The notes beneath the pieces are model-generated. The model was not told where the DNA came from. It was given only the letters and a program-made list of their open reading frames with translations, and searched no databases. A DNA stretch of 46,370 nt from Enterocloster lavalensis. Its GTDB lineage: Bacteria > Bacillota > Clostridia > Lachnospirales > Lachnospiraceae. Shown one piece after another: positions 1 to 8,319 of this stretch. The translations under genes and the position numbers were made by a program. The DNA is taken from NCBI RefSeq assembly GCF_902364025.1, contig NZ_CABJCG010000020.1, positions 1-46,370 on the forward strand. Direction: 5' to 3'. Numbering within the stretch: position 1 is the first letter of the stretch; each line of letters starts with the position of its first letter.

Positions 1-53
1 GGTACGCACGGTGGTGTGAGAGGACGGGAGCTAATCACTCCCTCCTACTCGAT
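1..53 (+). mobile_element. 3' end of a group II intron (end of domain V and domain VI)
   Basis: The window opens inside what looks like the 3' end of a bacterial group II intron. Positions 18-50 fold as a domain VI hairpin. GAG (18-20) pairs with CTC (48-50), AGGA (21-24) with TCCT (43-46), and GGGAG (26-30) with CTCCC (38-42), around a 7-nt loop. A47 is left unpaired between the two lower helices, seven nucleotides from the presumed 3' splice site after T53. That is the position of the branch-point adenosine, and the intron would end in AT, fitting the AY rule. The preceding bases resemble the 3' strand of domain V. The reverse transcriptase and 5' end lie outside the window. The fold is read from the sequence; the intron identity rests on family knowledge. 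Confidence 0.72.
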
Positions 54-92
54 ATTAAAGTTCGTTCAAGACCAATATAAGCCTCAGGATGT

Positions 93-1421
93 TCACGCGT
101 ACTGATACACTTGTTTGTACCGCTTCCGGTAATACAGCGACAGCAAGGTGCTGCCCAGCTCCGCGATGGGGATCGCCAGCCACACGCCGTCCACGCCCAG
201 CAGGGCGGGGAGAATCAAAAGGCTGGTGATGATCAGTCCGAAGGTCCGCACAAAGGAGATGACGGCGGAGACTTTTCCATTTCCCAGCGCCGTAAACAGG
301 GCGGAGGAAAAGATGTTCAGCCCGGAGAACAAAAAGCCCATGGCAAAGACTGAGAATCCGTGGCTGGCCAGCTGCCAGACCATAGTGCCCCGGCGGGCGA
401 ACACCGTCACCACGGCGTCCCCGGCGAACTGCGCGAACAAAAACACCGTCACGGAGGCCGCCACCGTGAAGATCATGGCGGTCTTGTAGACCTGCTTTAG
501 CTGTGCATGATTCCGGCTGCCGTGGTTAAAGCTGACCACCGGTGAGATTCCCTGGGAGAAGCCCATAAACAGCGCGTTCAGCAGAAACTCCGAATACTGG
601 ATAATGGTGATGGCCGCCACGCCGTCCTCCCCTGCGAACCGCATCATGGTCAGGTTGAACAGGAAGGTGATGATGCCAGCGGAGAGGTTGGTGACCATCT
701 CCGAGGAGCCGTTTAAGCAGGTCTCCCCCAGCTCGGCGCCGGACATGCGCGGGCGGACAAACCAGAGGGATCTCTTCGCAGAGGCAAAATAGATCAGCCC
801 GAACAGCGCCGGGATCATATAGCCGGTAACCGTGGCGATGGCGGCCCCGGCGATGCCCATCCCCATGGGTACGATAAGTATATAGTCCAGCACCGCGTTG
901 GTGATTCCGGCCGCGACGGTTAGAAACAACCCGATTCCCGGCCGCCCCTCCGTCACAAAATACATCTGAAACAGAATCTGAAGCATCAGCGCGGGCGTGA
1001 AGCCCAGCTGCCAGCGCAGGTAGGTGACGCAGTCGGCCAGAAGCACGTCGCTGGCGCCCAGCATACGGGATAGGGGCGCTGCGAACAGCGTGCCCAGAAC
1101 CGCCAGGACCAGACCGATGACCACGTTCAGAAAAATCACGGCGGTAAAGGTCTGCCTGGCCTCTTCCGGTTTTCCCTCGCCCATCTTGCGCGCCACGATG
1201 GCGCTGCTGCCGGTGGACAGCATGATCGCCAGTCCCAGCACGATGTTGACCGCCGGATAAACGATATTGATGGAGGACAGCGCGTTGGTGCTGACGAAAC
1301 GCGAGACGAACATGCCGTCCACAATGGTATAGAGGGACATAAACACCATCATAATGGTGGTGGGCAGTGCAAATACCAGCAGCGACCCGAAGGTAAACTT
1401 TTTCGACAATGAATAACTCAT
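93..1421 (-). CDS. MATE family efflux transporter
   Basis: This is a 442-residue multidrug/toxin extrusion (MATE) family integral membrane protein. It is predicted to export organic cations or drugs across the cytoplasmic membrane using a Na+ or H+ gradient. Twelve hydrophobic segments, the N-terminal PTTIMMVFMSLYTIVDGMFV helix and the internal two-lobe arrangement are typical, and the length is normal for the family. An upstream in-frame ATG exists at 1460, but the ATG at 1421 has an AGGAG ribosome binding site at good spacing, so it is preferred. The gene is divergent from a MerR regulator and has a MerR-type promoter (TTGACT-N19-TATCAT on the minus strand). It is therefore probably induced by that regulator. 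The substrate cannot be told from the sequence. Confidence 0.93.
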   Translation of the reverse strand: MSYSLSKKFTFGSLLVFALPTTIMMVFMSLYTIVDGMFVSRFVSTNALSSINIVYPAVNIVLGLAIMLSTGSSAIVARKMGEGKPEEARQTFTAVIFLNVVIGLVLAVLGTLFAAPLSRMLGASDVLLADCVTYLRWQLGFTPALMLQILFQMYFVTEGRPGIGLFLTVAAGITNAVLDYILIVPMGMGIAGAAIATVTGYMIPALFGLIYFASAKRSLWFVRPRMSGAELGETCLNGSSEMVTNLSAGIITFLFNLTMMRFAGEDGVAAITIIQYSEFLLNALFMGFSQGISPVVSFNHGSRNHAQLKQVYKTAMIFTVAASVTVFLFAQFAGDAVVTVFARRGTMVWQLASHGFSVFAMGFLFSGLNIFSSALFTALGNGKVSAVISFVRTFGLIITSLLILPALLGVDGVWLAIPIAELGSTLLSLYYRKRYKQVYQYA

Positions 1422-1441
1422 AAAAAACACTCCTATATTTC

Positions 1442-1470
1442 TTGCATATTTCAGCCGCATTCATTATGAT
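1442..1470 (+). promoter_or_regulatory. Candidate promoter of the merR gene
   Basis: TTGCAT (1442-1447), a 17-bp spacer and TATGAT (1465-1470) form a plausible sigma-A promoter on the plus strand. It would start transcription near 1477, inside the dyad at 1472-1494. Binding of the regulator there would repress its own synthesis. Confidence 0.55.
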
Positions 1471-1496
1471 AGACTATAGGGTAACCCGATAGTCAA
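1466..1496 (-). promoter_or_regulatory. MerR-type activatable promoter and operator dyad for the MATE gene
   Basis: On the minus strand a -35 TTGACT (1491-1496) and a -10 TATCAT (1466-1471) are separated by 19 bp instead of 17. The spacer region carries a dyad at 1472-1494 with half-sites GACTAT/ATAGTC and inner GGGT/ACCC. An overlong spacer filled by a dyad is the signature of MerR-family promoters, where the regulator untwists the DNA to realign the two hexamers. The neighbouring MerR protein is the obvious ligand. Confidence 0.8.
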
Positions 1497-1514
1497 GAGG
1501 AGATTTAAAAAAAT

Positions 1515-2330
1515 ATGGAACAGAGAAATGAACTCTATTTTACAACCGGCGAATTTGCGGAGATTCTGGGGGTGAAAAAACACACCCTGTTTCACTACGA
1601 CGAGATCGGCCTGTTTTCACCGGCGGTGAAAGAGGAAAACGGATACCGGTATTATTTTGTGTGGCAGATGGACGCCTTTGAAGTGATCCGGGCGCTGCAG
1701 CGCCTTGGTATGCCCCTGGGTGAGATCAAGGCCTACATGCAGGAGCGCTCCCCCGGGCTTTTTTTGAAAATGATGGACCAGCAGGAGCGACAGATCGACC
1801 AGGAGATCAAGCGGCTGCGGTCCATGAAGCAGTTTATCCGCCATGAGAAACAGAATGTGCAGGAGGCGCTGGACGTGCGCCTGGACGAACCCTATCTCGT
1901 CCGCCGGGAGGAGTGCTGGCTTCTGCTGTCGGACGTGAAGGGACGGGAGGAGCGCAAGCTGGCCGAGGAGATCGCCCAGCACGTGCGCCTGCGGGAACAG
2001 TACCGGGTGACCCAGAGCGCCGTGGGGACCATCTGCCTGGGTCAGGACCTGGATCAGGGGAAATACAACCGGTATGTGTGTGTTTACTCCAGAATCACCC
2101 GGCCCGTGGCGGGCCTTAAGACGCTGCGGAAGAGAGCCGGCCAATACGTGGAGGTCTGTTACCGCGGTTATGAGGACAGCATGGAAAAGCCTTATCATCT
2201 GATCCGGGAGTACGCAGATCGCCAGGGCCTGCGGTTGGGCCGGGAGTGGTACGAGGACTTTCTGCTGGACGAGCTGACCGTCAAGGGTTACGGGGATTAT
2301 ATTGTCAAGGTGGCGGTGGAGGCGCTGTAG
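1515..2330 (+). CDS. MerR family transcriptional regulator
   Basis: A 271-residue MerR-family DNA-binding regulator. The N-terminal winged helix-turn-helix (residues about 8-75) contains the typical [12 protein letters not shown] helix pair, the HYDEIGL wing and the GYRYY segment. A charged dimerisation helix follows (about 85-120). The C-terminal part (about 125-271) resembles the GyrI-like effector domain of BmrR-type activators, which bind bulky hydrophobic or cationic drugs. The gene is divergent from the MATE transporter, and the dyad between them sits in a 19-bp promoter spacer. It probably activates the pump on drug binding and limits its own expression. The effector is unknown. Confidence 0.92.
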   Translation: MEQRNELYFTTGEFAEILGVKKHTLFHYDEIGLFSPAVKEENGYRYYFVWQMDAFEVIRALQRLGMPLGEIKAYMQERSPGLFLKMMDQQERQIDQEIKRLRSMKQFIRHEKQNVQEALDVRLDEPYLVRREECWLLLSDVKGREERKLAEEIAQHVRLREQYRVTQSAVGTICLGQDLDQGKYNRYVCVYSRITRPVAGLKTLRKRAGQYVEVCYRGYEDSMEKPYHLIREYADRQGLRLGREWYEDFLLDELTVKGYGDYIVKVAVEAL

Positions 2331-2449
2331 ACAGTGTACCCGGCTTGCGGGGATTTTACCGGAAAGATTGTCCCAGGAAAAAAATACGGAAATGTGGGCG
2401 GAAAACCCTATGAAAACGTGGCCCAAAGAGGGATCGGCCGGAATTTGAC

Positions 2450-2580
2450 TTGCGGTCATGGGGGAATTTGCATATAATAGAAACGTATGTGAACCGGTAC
2501 CGGCGGATGGGCAGCCCACAGAATCCATATAATATGGAAGGAACGGCCTGACGCCCGTTAACCTCCCCTGGTCCCATCCG
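2450..2580 (+). ncRNA. Candidate small structured RNA with its own promoter
   Basis: No protein gene is visible between 2331 and 2721. Here TTGCGG (2450-2455), a 17-bp spacer and a perfect TATAAT (2473-2478) could start a transcript near 2485. The transcript would be closed by a long stem: CGGATGGG (2504-2511) pairs with CCCATCCG (2573-2580), and CAG (2512-2514) with CTG (2568-2570). A small palindromic hairpin, CCATA/TATGG, lies inside. The -35 match is weak and no strong terminator follows, so this is a candidate only. Confidence 0.25.
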
Positions 2581-2595
2581 TCTTTAAAATAGGAA

Positions 2596-2624
2596 TTGAC
2601 ATTTGTCCCATCCAATGATATAAA
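2596..2624 (+). promoter_or_regulatory. Strong orphan sigma-A-type promoter
   Basis: TTGACA (2596-2601) is a perfect -35. It is followed by a 17-bp spacer and TATAAA (2619-2624), five of six to consensus. No annotated plus-strand gene follows. The next gene on the right is on the minus strand, so the transcript would run antisense into its 3' end. A 20-codon frame (2645-2707, beginning MNSVVKRF) lies just downstream but has no clear ribosome binding site. Confidence 0.5.
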
Positions 2625-2659
2625 TAAAACCACACTAAGCTACTATGAATAGTGTGGTT
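2620..2659 (-). terminator. Terminator-like inverted repeat after the C39-like gene
   Basis: A perfect 10-bp inverted repeat (2628-2637 and 2650-2659) has a 12-nt loop. Read on the minus strand it is followed by a T-rich tail. It lies about 60 bp past the stop codon of the minus-strand C39-like gene and so fits an intrinsic terminator. On the plus strand it overlaps the start point of the orphan promoter at 2596-2624, so an operator role is also possible. Confidence 0.55.
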
Positions 2660-2721
2660 AAACGCTTTAAGATACTGAATAAGCTGGCGCCTTCAGAGGA
2701 ATCCTAAGGGAAACAGCCGGC

Positions 2722-3336
2722 TCAGAGCGGATGGAACGTCAGATCCGTGCGGGAGAGCAGAATGGCCTCCCGGCGGGGAACCGGTCCAAGCTGGTAGGAG
2801 CCCGTGCCCTCGCTGTCCATGTGTGAAATGGGAACCAGGCGGTTGGCCCCACGGGGCTGATCGGGGATGATCCCGATGCCCTCGAGGACGAGGTCCTCGA
2901 TATCCCGGCCCTCCTCGTAGTACCCGTCGAACACCAAAAGGCGGTCCGACTCCCCGATACCCGTGACCAGAACGTAGTGACCGCACTCGTAGATCACGCG
3001 GATCACGGCCGCGCCGCCCTGGCGCAGAACGCTCAGCACGGGGCTGTCCGCTCCCAGGTGGACCTGGTCGGCTTCCAGAAACTGGGTTTTGATGGGGAAA
3101 TGAACGGATTCCCCGTAGCCATTGATCCAGGAGCTGATAAAGCGCATGGCTGCTGCGGAGGTGCCGCGGCGGCAGGGATGGCCCTGCCCGTCAAAGCCGT
3201 CCAGGCAGTAGGCCATGATACGGCGGATCATCTCGGGGGGAATTTCCTCCCGGTCGAACAGAAAGGACAGCGCGTTCGTCAGGGACGTGGGACCGCAGTC
3301 GAACTCGGTTTTCTGATAGGAAAAAGGGACTTTCAT
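2722..3336 (-). CDS. Peptidase C39-like / papain-fold family protein
   Basis: A 204-residue cytoplasmic protein with a papain-like cysteine protease layout. DCGPTSLTNAL near the N-terminus supplies the likely nucleophilic Cys. GHYVLVTG in the middle supplies His, and LLVFDGYY supplies Asp. This matches C39-like domains but without the ABC transporter of bacteriocin exporters and without a signal peptide. The start at 3336 is chosen because AGGTG lies eight bases upstream; the alternative ATG at 3351 has no good site. It has its own strong minus-strand promoter and is divergent from the peptide-type ABC transporter operon. The substrate is unknown; peptide processing or an amide hydrolase role are both possible. 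Confidence 0.72.
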   Translation of the reverse strand: MKVPFSYQKTEFDCGPTSLTNALSFLFDREEIPPEMIRRIMAYCLDGFDGQGHPCRRGTSAAAMRFISSWINGYGESVHFPIKTQFLEADQVHLGADSPVLSVLRQGGAAVIRVIYECGHYVLVTGIGESDRLLVFDGYYEEGRDIEDLVLEGIGIIPDQPRGANRLVPISHMDSEGTGSYQLGPVPRREAILLSRTDLTFHPL

Positions 3337-3374
3337 GGGCGCGCACCTCATTTTTCGGAGTAATGATGTTATGA

Positions 3375-3403
3375 ACTATACAACTACAGCAGACCTTTGT
3401 CAA
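3375..3403 (-). promoter_or_regulatory. Promoter of the C39-like gene
   Basis: On the minus strand a perfect TTGACA (3398-3403), a 17-bp spacer and TATAGT (3375-3380) place a start near 3368, about 30 nt before the preferred ATG. No comparable promoter is visible on the plus strand for the divergent transporter operon. Confidence 0.7.
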
Positions 3404-3444
3404 GAAGATGGGGTCATGTGGGCAAACAAGCAGGAGGAATAATT

Positions 3445-5115
3445 ATGAAGATGAACCGTGGAATCGCGAAGCGGGCGCTGGGATTGGGACTGGCCATTGT
3501 GATGGCGTTGTCCGTGACGGCGTGCGGCAAGAAACAGTCCGGTGAACCCGGAGCAGTGGGCGGACAGCAGGAACAGTCCGGCGGCGGCCAGCAGGCGCAG
3601 GCGGCCGGAGGCGAGAAGATCGTCAACGTAGGCGTCACCGACACCTTAAATACCTTAAATCCCCTTCTGATGGATGGCGGGGAGATCAACAAATACGCCA
3701 CCGGCCTGATGTTCCTGCCCCTGATGGAGCTGGATTCGGATTTACAGTTTGAGGGTATGCTGGCGGACTCCATCACCGCGGAGGACGAGCACAATTTCCT
3801 GGTGCATATCGACGAGTCGGCAACCTGGTCCGACGGCAAGCCGGTGACGGCGGACGACGTGATTTACACCGCCCTGCGGCTGACCAGCCCGGTGATCGGC
3901 AACCCGGCCATGATGTACTACGTCTTTGTGGGCGTCGGCGACGAAGGCTATACGGAGAAGGGCGCGGACCACGTGGAGGGTATCACGAAGGTGGACGACA
4001 AAACCGTTCGCTTCACCACCAAGGACCCTATGTCCCTGGTGACCTTCCAGAACTCCTACGCCCGCTACTTAATGACGCTGCCCAAGCACGTGATCGAGGG
4101 CATCGCGGAGGAGGACTTAAAGTCCAACGAGTGGTTCAATCATCCCGACGTGGTGAGCGGACCTTTCCGTGTGACGGATTTTGACAAGGACCACTACATT
4201 TCCTATGAAGCCAACAAGGACTACTGGAAGGGCGCTCCCAAGATCGACCGCCTGAACATCAAGATCGTGGAGGGCAGCCAGCTCTACGCGGGCTTAAAAT
4301 CCGGGGAGATCGACGTCACCCAGAATACCATGAGCGCCATTCCCATGGAGGACTACGAGAGCATCGAGGCTCTGGAAAATGTAACCCCGGTGTACGGCGA
4401 CCCGGTGACCAACCAGTCCGTGTTTATCCAGACCGCCAATGTGCCGGATCCCAGAGTGCGCCAGGCCATGCTCTGCGCCATCGACCGGAACCGCATCCTG
4501 GACCAGCTGATGAAGGGCCACGGCGAAGTGATCGACGGATTCCTCTCCAGCGCCAGCCCCTACTTCGACGCCTCCATCACCCCGGTGTCCTACGATCCCG
4601 AGCGGGCCAAGGCCCTGTTGGCCGAGGCCGGGTGGGATTCGGGCAAAACCCTTAAGTTCTATGTGAACTCCGGCGACAGCACCTTTATCAACGCCGCTTC
4701 TGTGATTGCGGCCCAGTGGGCCGAGGTGGGAATCAAGGCGGATATCCAGACCGTGGACTTCGCAACCTTGATGGCAACCGCCACCTCGCGGGATTACGAC
4801 GTGCTGGCCGTTCAGTACACCTACGCGCCGGTGGACCCCTATGCGGATATCAACTGGCTGATCAATATGGAAGACAGCTGGACCAGCTATGTGAACGCGG
4901 ACGTGAACGACGCCCTGTCCAAGGTCCAGGTGACCAACGACACCGCCGAGACCGCAAAGCTTTACTCCATCGTGGACAAAAAGGTGCAGGAGGACGTTCC
5001 CATGTTCTCCGCCTACGTGATCAGCTCCCTGGGAGCGGTGAACAAGCGCCTGACCGGAGTGCAGCCCTCAGTCTACGGGTTCTTCAACCACGTGGAGCAG
5101 TGGGATGTAAAATGA
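3445..5115 (+). CDS. Peptide/nickel-type ABC transporter substrate-binding lipoprotein
   Basis: A 556-residue extracytoplasmic binding protein of the SBP_bac_5 (DppA/OppA/NikA) family, the capture component of the ABC importer encoded just downstream. It has a lipoprotein signal peptide with lipobox VTAC and Cys27, then a Gly/Gln/Ser-rich linker and the two-lobed binding fold. Features such as WSDGKPVTADDV and DPRVRQAMLCAIDR are typical of the family. The start at 3445 is chosen because AGGAGG stands seven bases upstream and the signal peptide begins there; the longer frame from a TTG at 3397 would mask it. The ligand is not predictable, but the linked formamidase suggests a peptide or amide. 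Confidence 0.93.
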   Translation: MKMNRGIAKRALGLGLAIVMALSVTACGKKQSGEPGAVGGQQEQSGGGQQAQAAGGEKIVNVGVTDTLNTLNPLLMDGGEINKYATGLMFLPLMELDSDLQFEGMLADSITAEDEHNFLVHIDESATWSDGKPVTADDVIYTALRLTSPVIGNPAMMYYVFVGVGDEGYTEKGADHVEGITKVDDKTVRFTTKDPMSLVTFQNSYARYLMTLPKHVIEGIAEEDLKSNEWFNHPDVVSGPFRVTDFDKDHYISYEANKDYWKGAPKIDRLNIKIVEGSQLYAGLKSGEIDVTQNTMSAIPMEDYESIEALENVTPVYGDPVTNQSVFIQTANVPDPRVRQAMLCAIDRNRILDQLMKGHGEVIDGFLSSASPYFDASITPVSYDPERAKALLAEAGWDSGKTLKFYVNSGDSTFINAASVIAAQWAEVGIKADIQTVDFATLMATATSRDYDVLAVQYTYAPVDPYADINWLINMEDSWTSYVNADVNDALSKVQVTNDTAETAKLYSIVDKKVQEDVPMFSAYVISSLGAVNKRLTGVQPSVYGFFNHVEQWDVK

Positions 5116-5140
5116 TCCCGACGGCCGGCTGCGACAAACG

Positions 5141-5205
5141 AACAAGGTAGCGAACCTGTACTCCCGGAAAGCGCCCCCTGCGGACGCTTTCTGGGTGTCC
5201 TTGTT
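5141..5205 (+). promoter_or_regulatory. Intercistronic stem-loop after the binding-protein gene
   Basis: An outer helix AACAAGG/CCTTGTT (5141-5147, 5199-5205) encloses an inner 11-bp helix. The inner arms are CCCGGAAAGCG (5163-5173) and CGCTTTCTGGG (5184-5194), with one G-U pair and a 10-nt loop. There is no T-run, so it is probably not a terminator. Such structures after a binding-protein gene commonly protect its mRNA and give more binding protein than permease. Confidence 0.6.
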
Positions 5206-5240
5206 TGAAGGTAATGACTGAAACTCAGAAAGGAAACAAC

Positions 5241-6284
5241 ATGTCCCATATCCTGGAAGTAGAAGGACTCACAACTGTATTTGACGGTGACGGCGGCCAG
5301 ATGACCAGCGCCGACGGCATCAGCTTTTATGTGGATCCCGGAGAGATCGTCTGTATTGTGGGCGAGTCCGGCTGCGGAAAGAGCGTCACCTCCCTGTCCC
5401 TCATGAGCCTGTTGGGCCGGGGCGGCAAGGTGAGAGCCGGAAAGGCCCTGTTTGAGGGCCGGGATCTGCTGAGTATGTCGGAGAAGGAGCTGGACAAGAT
5501 CCGCGGCGACGCCGTGACCATGATTTTCCAGGACCCGCTGACCTCCTTAAACCCCGTGTTCACCATCGGGCGGCAGATCACGGAGAGCATCCGCGTCCAC
5601 ATGCATCTGGACAAGGAGGCGGCGTTTAAGCGGGCCGTCTCCCTGCTGGAGAAGGTGGGGATGCCGGACGCCGCCTCAGTGATGAAAAAATACCCCCATC
5701 TGCTCTCCGGCGGCCAGCGCCAGCGGGTGATGATCGCCATGGCCTTATCCTGCAGGCCCAGACTTCTGATCGCGGACGAGCCGACCACGGCCCTGGACGT
5801 GACCATTCAGGCGCAGATCATGCAGCTCCTGAAGGAACTGCAGAAGGATCTGGGGATGGCGGTGATCCTGATCACCCACGACATCGGCCTGGTGGCGCAG
5901 ATGGCGGACCGGGTGCTCGTGATGTACGCGGGACAGATCATCGAGCAGGCCCCGGTGCTGAGGCTGTTCGACGAGCCGGGCCATCCCTACACCCAGGCGC
6001 TGCTGCGCTCCGTGCCCTCCATTCCGCGTTTTAGCGGAAGCAGGGAGGAGGTTTTGGCGGCCCAGGAGGCGGACGGAAAACGGCTGGAATCCATTCAGGG
6101 CGTGGTGCCTGAGCACTACGACCGGATCACGGGCTGCCGCTTTGCAGACCGCTGCCCCTACGAGGAGGAACGCTGCCACGAGCCCCAGGAGGAGGTGGCC
6201 TGCGGCCCGGCCCATGTGGCGCGGTGCTGGAAAACCGCCCGTTTGGAACAAACGGACGGAATGACCCAGGAGAAGGAGGGATAA
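5241..6284 (+). CDS. Oligopeptide/dipeptide ABC transporter ATP-binding protein (DppD/OppD type)
   Basis: A 347-residue ATPase that drives import with the partner ATPase and two permeases downstream. It shows Walker [12 protein letters not shown] signature LSGGQRQR and Walker B LLIADEPT. It ends in the oligopeptide-transporter extension with the GCRFADRCPYEEERC cysteine cluster, which in this family may hold an iron-sulfur cluster. The ATG at 5241 is preferred because AAAGGA lies at good spacing; the in-frame TTG and ATG upstream lack sites. The gene follows the binding protein after a stem-loop and is in one transcription unit with the next five genes. Confidence 0.93.
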   Translation: MSHILEVEGLTTVFDGDGGQMTSADGISFYVDPGEIVCIVGESGCGKSVTSLSLMSLLGRGGKVRAGKALFEGRDLLSMSEKELDKIRGDAVTMIFQDPLTSLNPVFTIGRQITESIRVHMHLDKEAAFKRAVSLLEKVGMPDAASVMKKYPHLLSGGQRQRVMIAMALSCRPRLLIADEPTTALDVTIQAQIMQLLKELQKDLGMAVILITHDIGLVAQMADRVLVMYAGQIIEQAPVLRLFDEPGHPYTQALLRSVPSIPRFSGSREEVLAAQEADGKRLESIQGVVPEHYDRITGCRFADRCPYEEERCHEPQEEVACGPAHVARCWKTARLEQTDGMTQEKEG

Positions 6285-6287
6285 GGG

Positions 6288-7370
6288 ATGAATACGGAAC
6301 AGAACCATGGGGACGGAGCCGGGATCAGGACGGACCGTCCCGTCGATCCCGCCTCCCGGACGCCCATCCTGACTGTGGAGCGGCTGAAAAAATATTATCC
6401 GGTCAAGGGAGGCGTGATCACCCACAAGATCGGCGACGTGCGCGCGGTGGACGGCGTCAGCTTTACAGTATACCAGGGGGAGACCCTGGGGCTGGTGGGC
6501 GAATCCGGCTGCGGAAAATCCACCCTGGGCCGGCAGATCGTGGCCCTGGAGCGGCCCACCGCCGGGAAGATCCTCTACCGCGGCGTGGACCTGGCCTCCA
6601 TGAACCGCAAAGAGATGGCGGGAATCCGAACGGAGCTGCAGATGGTATTTCAGGACTCCTACTCCTCCTTAAACCCGCGCAAGCACATCTATGAAATCCT
6701 CTCGGAGCCGATGCTCTACCACGGCCTGGCAACGAAGGACAATCTGGACGCGGAGCTGAAACGGCTTTTGGACATGGTGGGGCTGCCCGCCCACTCCCTG
6801 GGGCGTTATCCCCACGAATTCTCCGGCGGCCAGCGCCAGCGCATCGGCATCGCCAGGGCGCTGTCCCTGCGGCCGAAGCTTATGGTCTGCGACGAGCCGG
6901 TCAGCGCCCTGGACGTGTCCATCCAGGCGCAGATTTTAAATCTGCTGCGGGATTTGCAGAAGGAGCTGGACCTGACCTGCATTTTTATCGGCCACGGGCT
7001 GGGCGCGGTGAACTACGTCAGCGACCGCATCGCGGTCATGTATCTGGGCAAGATCGTGGAATTGGCCGACGCCAGGGAGCTGTTCGCCGATCCCATTCAC
7101 CCCTACTCAAAGGCGCTGTTTAGGGCGGTGCCCATCCCGGACCCCAGAGCCAGAGAGACGGAGATTCCGGTTCTCCAGGGGGAGATCGCCAGCAACACCC
7201 GCCCGCCGTCGGGCTGCCGCTTCCATCCGCGCTGTCCCTACGCCAGGCAGGAATGCTCTGAGATCGAGCCGGAGCTGAAACCGGCCTTTGCGGGCAGCGG
7301 CCATCTGGTGGCCTGCCCGGTGCTGGCCGGGGAAGAGAACGAAAAAGGAGGCGGTCCTACCTATGGGTAA
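6288..7370 (+). CDS. Oligopeptide/dipeptide ABC transporter ATP-binding protein (DppF/OppF type)
   Basis: A 360-residue second ATPase of the importer. Motifs include [15 protein letters not shown] (Walker A), [15 protein letters not shown] (signature) and [12 protein letters not shown] (Walker B). A C-terminal extension with [15 protein letters not shown] matches the partner DppD-type protein. AAGGAGG precedes the ATG, which lies three bases after the previous stop, indicating translational coupling. One oddity is the H-loop context [15 protein letters not shown], where FIxHDLxVV is usual. The His is kept but the following Asp is Gly. Confidence 0.93.
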   Translation: MNTEQNHGDGAGIRTDRPVDPASRTPILTVERLKKYYPVKGGVITHKIGDVRAVDGVSFTVYQGETLGLVGESGCGKSTLGRQIVALERPTAGKILYRGVDLASMNRKEMAGIRTELQMVFQDSYSSLNPRKHIYEILSEPMLYHGLATKDNLDAELKRLLDMVGLPAHSLGRYPHEFSGGQRQRIGIARALSLRPKLMVCDEPVSALDVSIQAQILNLLRDLQKELDLTCIFIGHGLGAVNYVSDRIAVMYLGKIVELADARELFADPIHPYSKALFRAVPIPDPRARETEIPVLQGEIASNTRPPSGCRFHPRCPYARQECSEIEPELKPAFAGSGHLVACPVLAGEENEKGGGPTYG

Positions 7371-8310
7371 ATACATTTTAAAACGCATTCTGATCGCCAT
7401 CCCCACGCTGATCGGAATCACCATCATCGACTACGCCATCATGTGTATGGCGGGAAATCCCCTGGAGATGCTTCAGGGCGCCCGGATTTCCCAGGCGGCC
7501 ATCGAAGCCCAGAAGGCCGCGCTGGGGCTGGACCAGCCCTTCTATATCCAGTATTTCGTGTGGCTGTCCAATCTGCTCCAGGGCAACATGGGCTATTCCG
7601 TCAAGACCTACCAGTCCGTCAGCGCCATGATCGGAAGCCATCTGGGGCCGACCCTGCTGCTCATGGGCGTGTCCCTGATCGTCAGCCTGCTGATGGCGGT
7701 GCCCGCTGGGATTTACAGCGCCATCCACCAGTATTCCAAAGGGGATTACACGGTGGTGACCCTTTCCTTCTTCGGAAGCAGCATCCCGGGCTTTTTCCTC
7801 TCCCTGCTGCTGGTGTATCTGTTCACCGTCAAGCTGGGCTGGCTGCCCTCCGGCGGCATGACCACCCTTGGCTCCTCCGGGGGCGCGGCGGATATCGCGG
7901 CCCACATGGTGATGCCGGTGATCGTGCTGTCCGTGTCCATGGCGGGCACCAACATCCGCTACATCCGAAGCGCGGTATTGGAAATCCTGCAGCAGGACTA
8001 CCTGCGCACGGCCAGGGCTAAGGGCCTGGGACGCCGCCGGGTGGTGAACCAGCACGCCCTGCGCAACGCCATGGTGCCCATCGTAACGGTGATCGGCATG
8101 GAGATTCCCGTGCTGTTCGGCGGCGCTGTGATCGTGGAACAGCTGTTTTCCTGGCCCGGCCTGGGGCTAATGACCATGAGCGCCATCATGAGCCGGGATT
8201 ACCCGGTGATCATGGGCGTGTGCCTGTTGTCCGCAGTGGTGGTGCTGGCGGGCAATCTGATTACGGATATTCTGTACGCGGTGGTGAACCCCACCATCCA
8301 GTATCAATAG
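7363..8310 (+). CDS. ABC transporter permease (DppB/OppB type)
   Basis: A 315-residue inner permease of the importer with about six transmembrane helices. It carries the cytoplasmic coupling motif region QDYLRTARAKGLGRRRVVNQHALRNAMVPI (described by its ends; roughly residues 210-240) that contacts the ATPases. The MGKYILKRI start at 7363 is normal for the family and overlaps the end of the previous gene by eight bases. An AGGAGG site lies about eleven bases upstream. Both the N-terminal helix and the periplasmic loop after it match DppB-type proteins. Confidence 0.92.
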   Translation: MGKYILKRILIAIPTLIGITIIDYAIMCMAGNPLEMLQGARISQAAIEAQKAALGLDQPFYIQYFVWLSNLLQGNMGYSVKTYQSVSAMIGSHLGPTLLLMGVSLIVSLLMAVPAGIYSAIHQYSKGDYTVVTLSFFGSSIPGFFLSLLLVYLFTVKLGWLPSGGMTTLGSSGGAADIAAHMVMPVIVLSVSMAGTNIRYIRSAVLEILQQDYLRTARAKGLGRRRVVNQHALRNAMVPIVTVIGMEIPVLFGGAVIVEQLFSWPGLGLMTMSAIMSRDYPVIMGVCLLSAVVVLAGNLITDILYAVVNPTIQYQ

Positions 8311-8319
8311 GAGCGGCCC

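Noticed and set aside
2629..2640. A 12-bp match between the inverted repeat at 2628-2659 and the redox-operon promoter region near 32430
   Set aside because: Repeated 12-mers are expected by chance in a 46-kb window on two strands. The match does not extend and is not palindromic at the second site.
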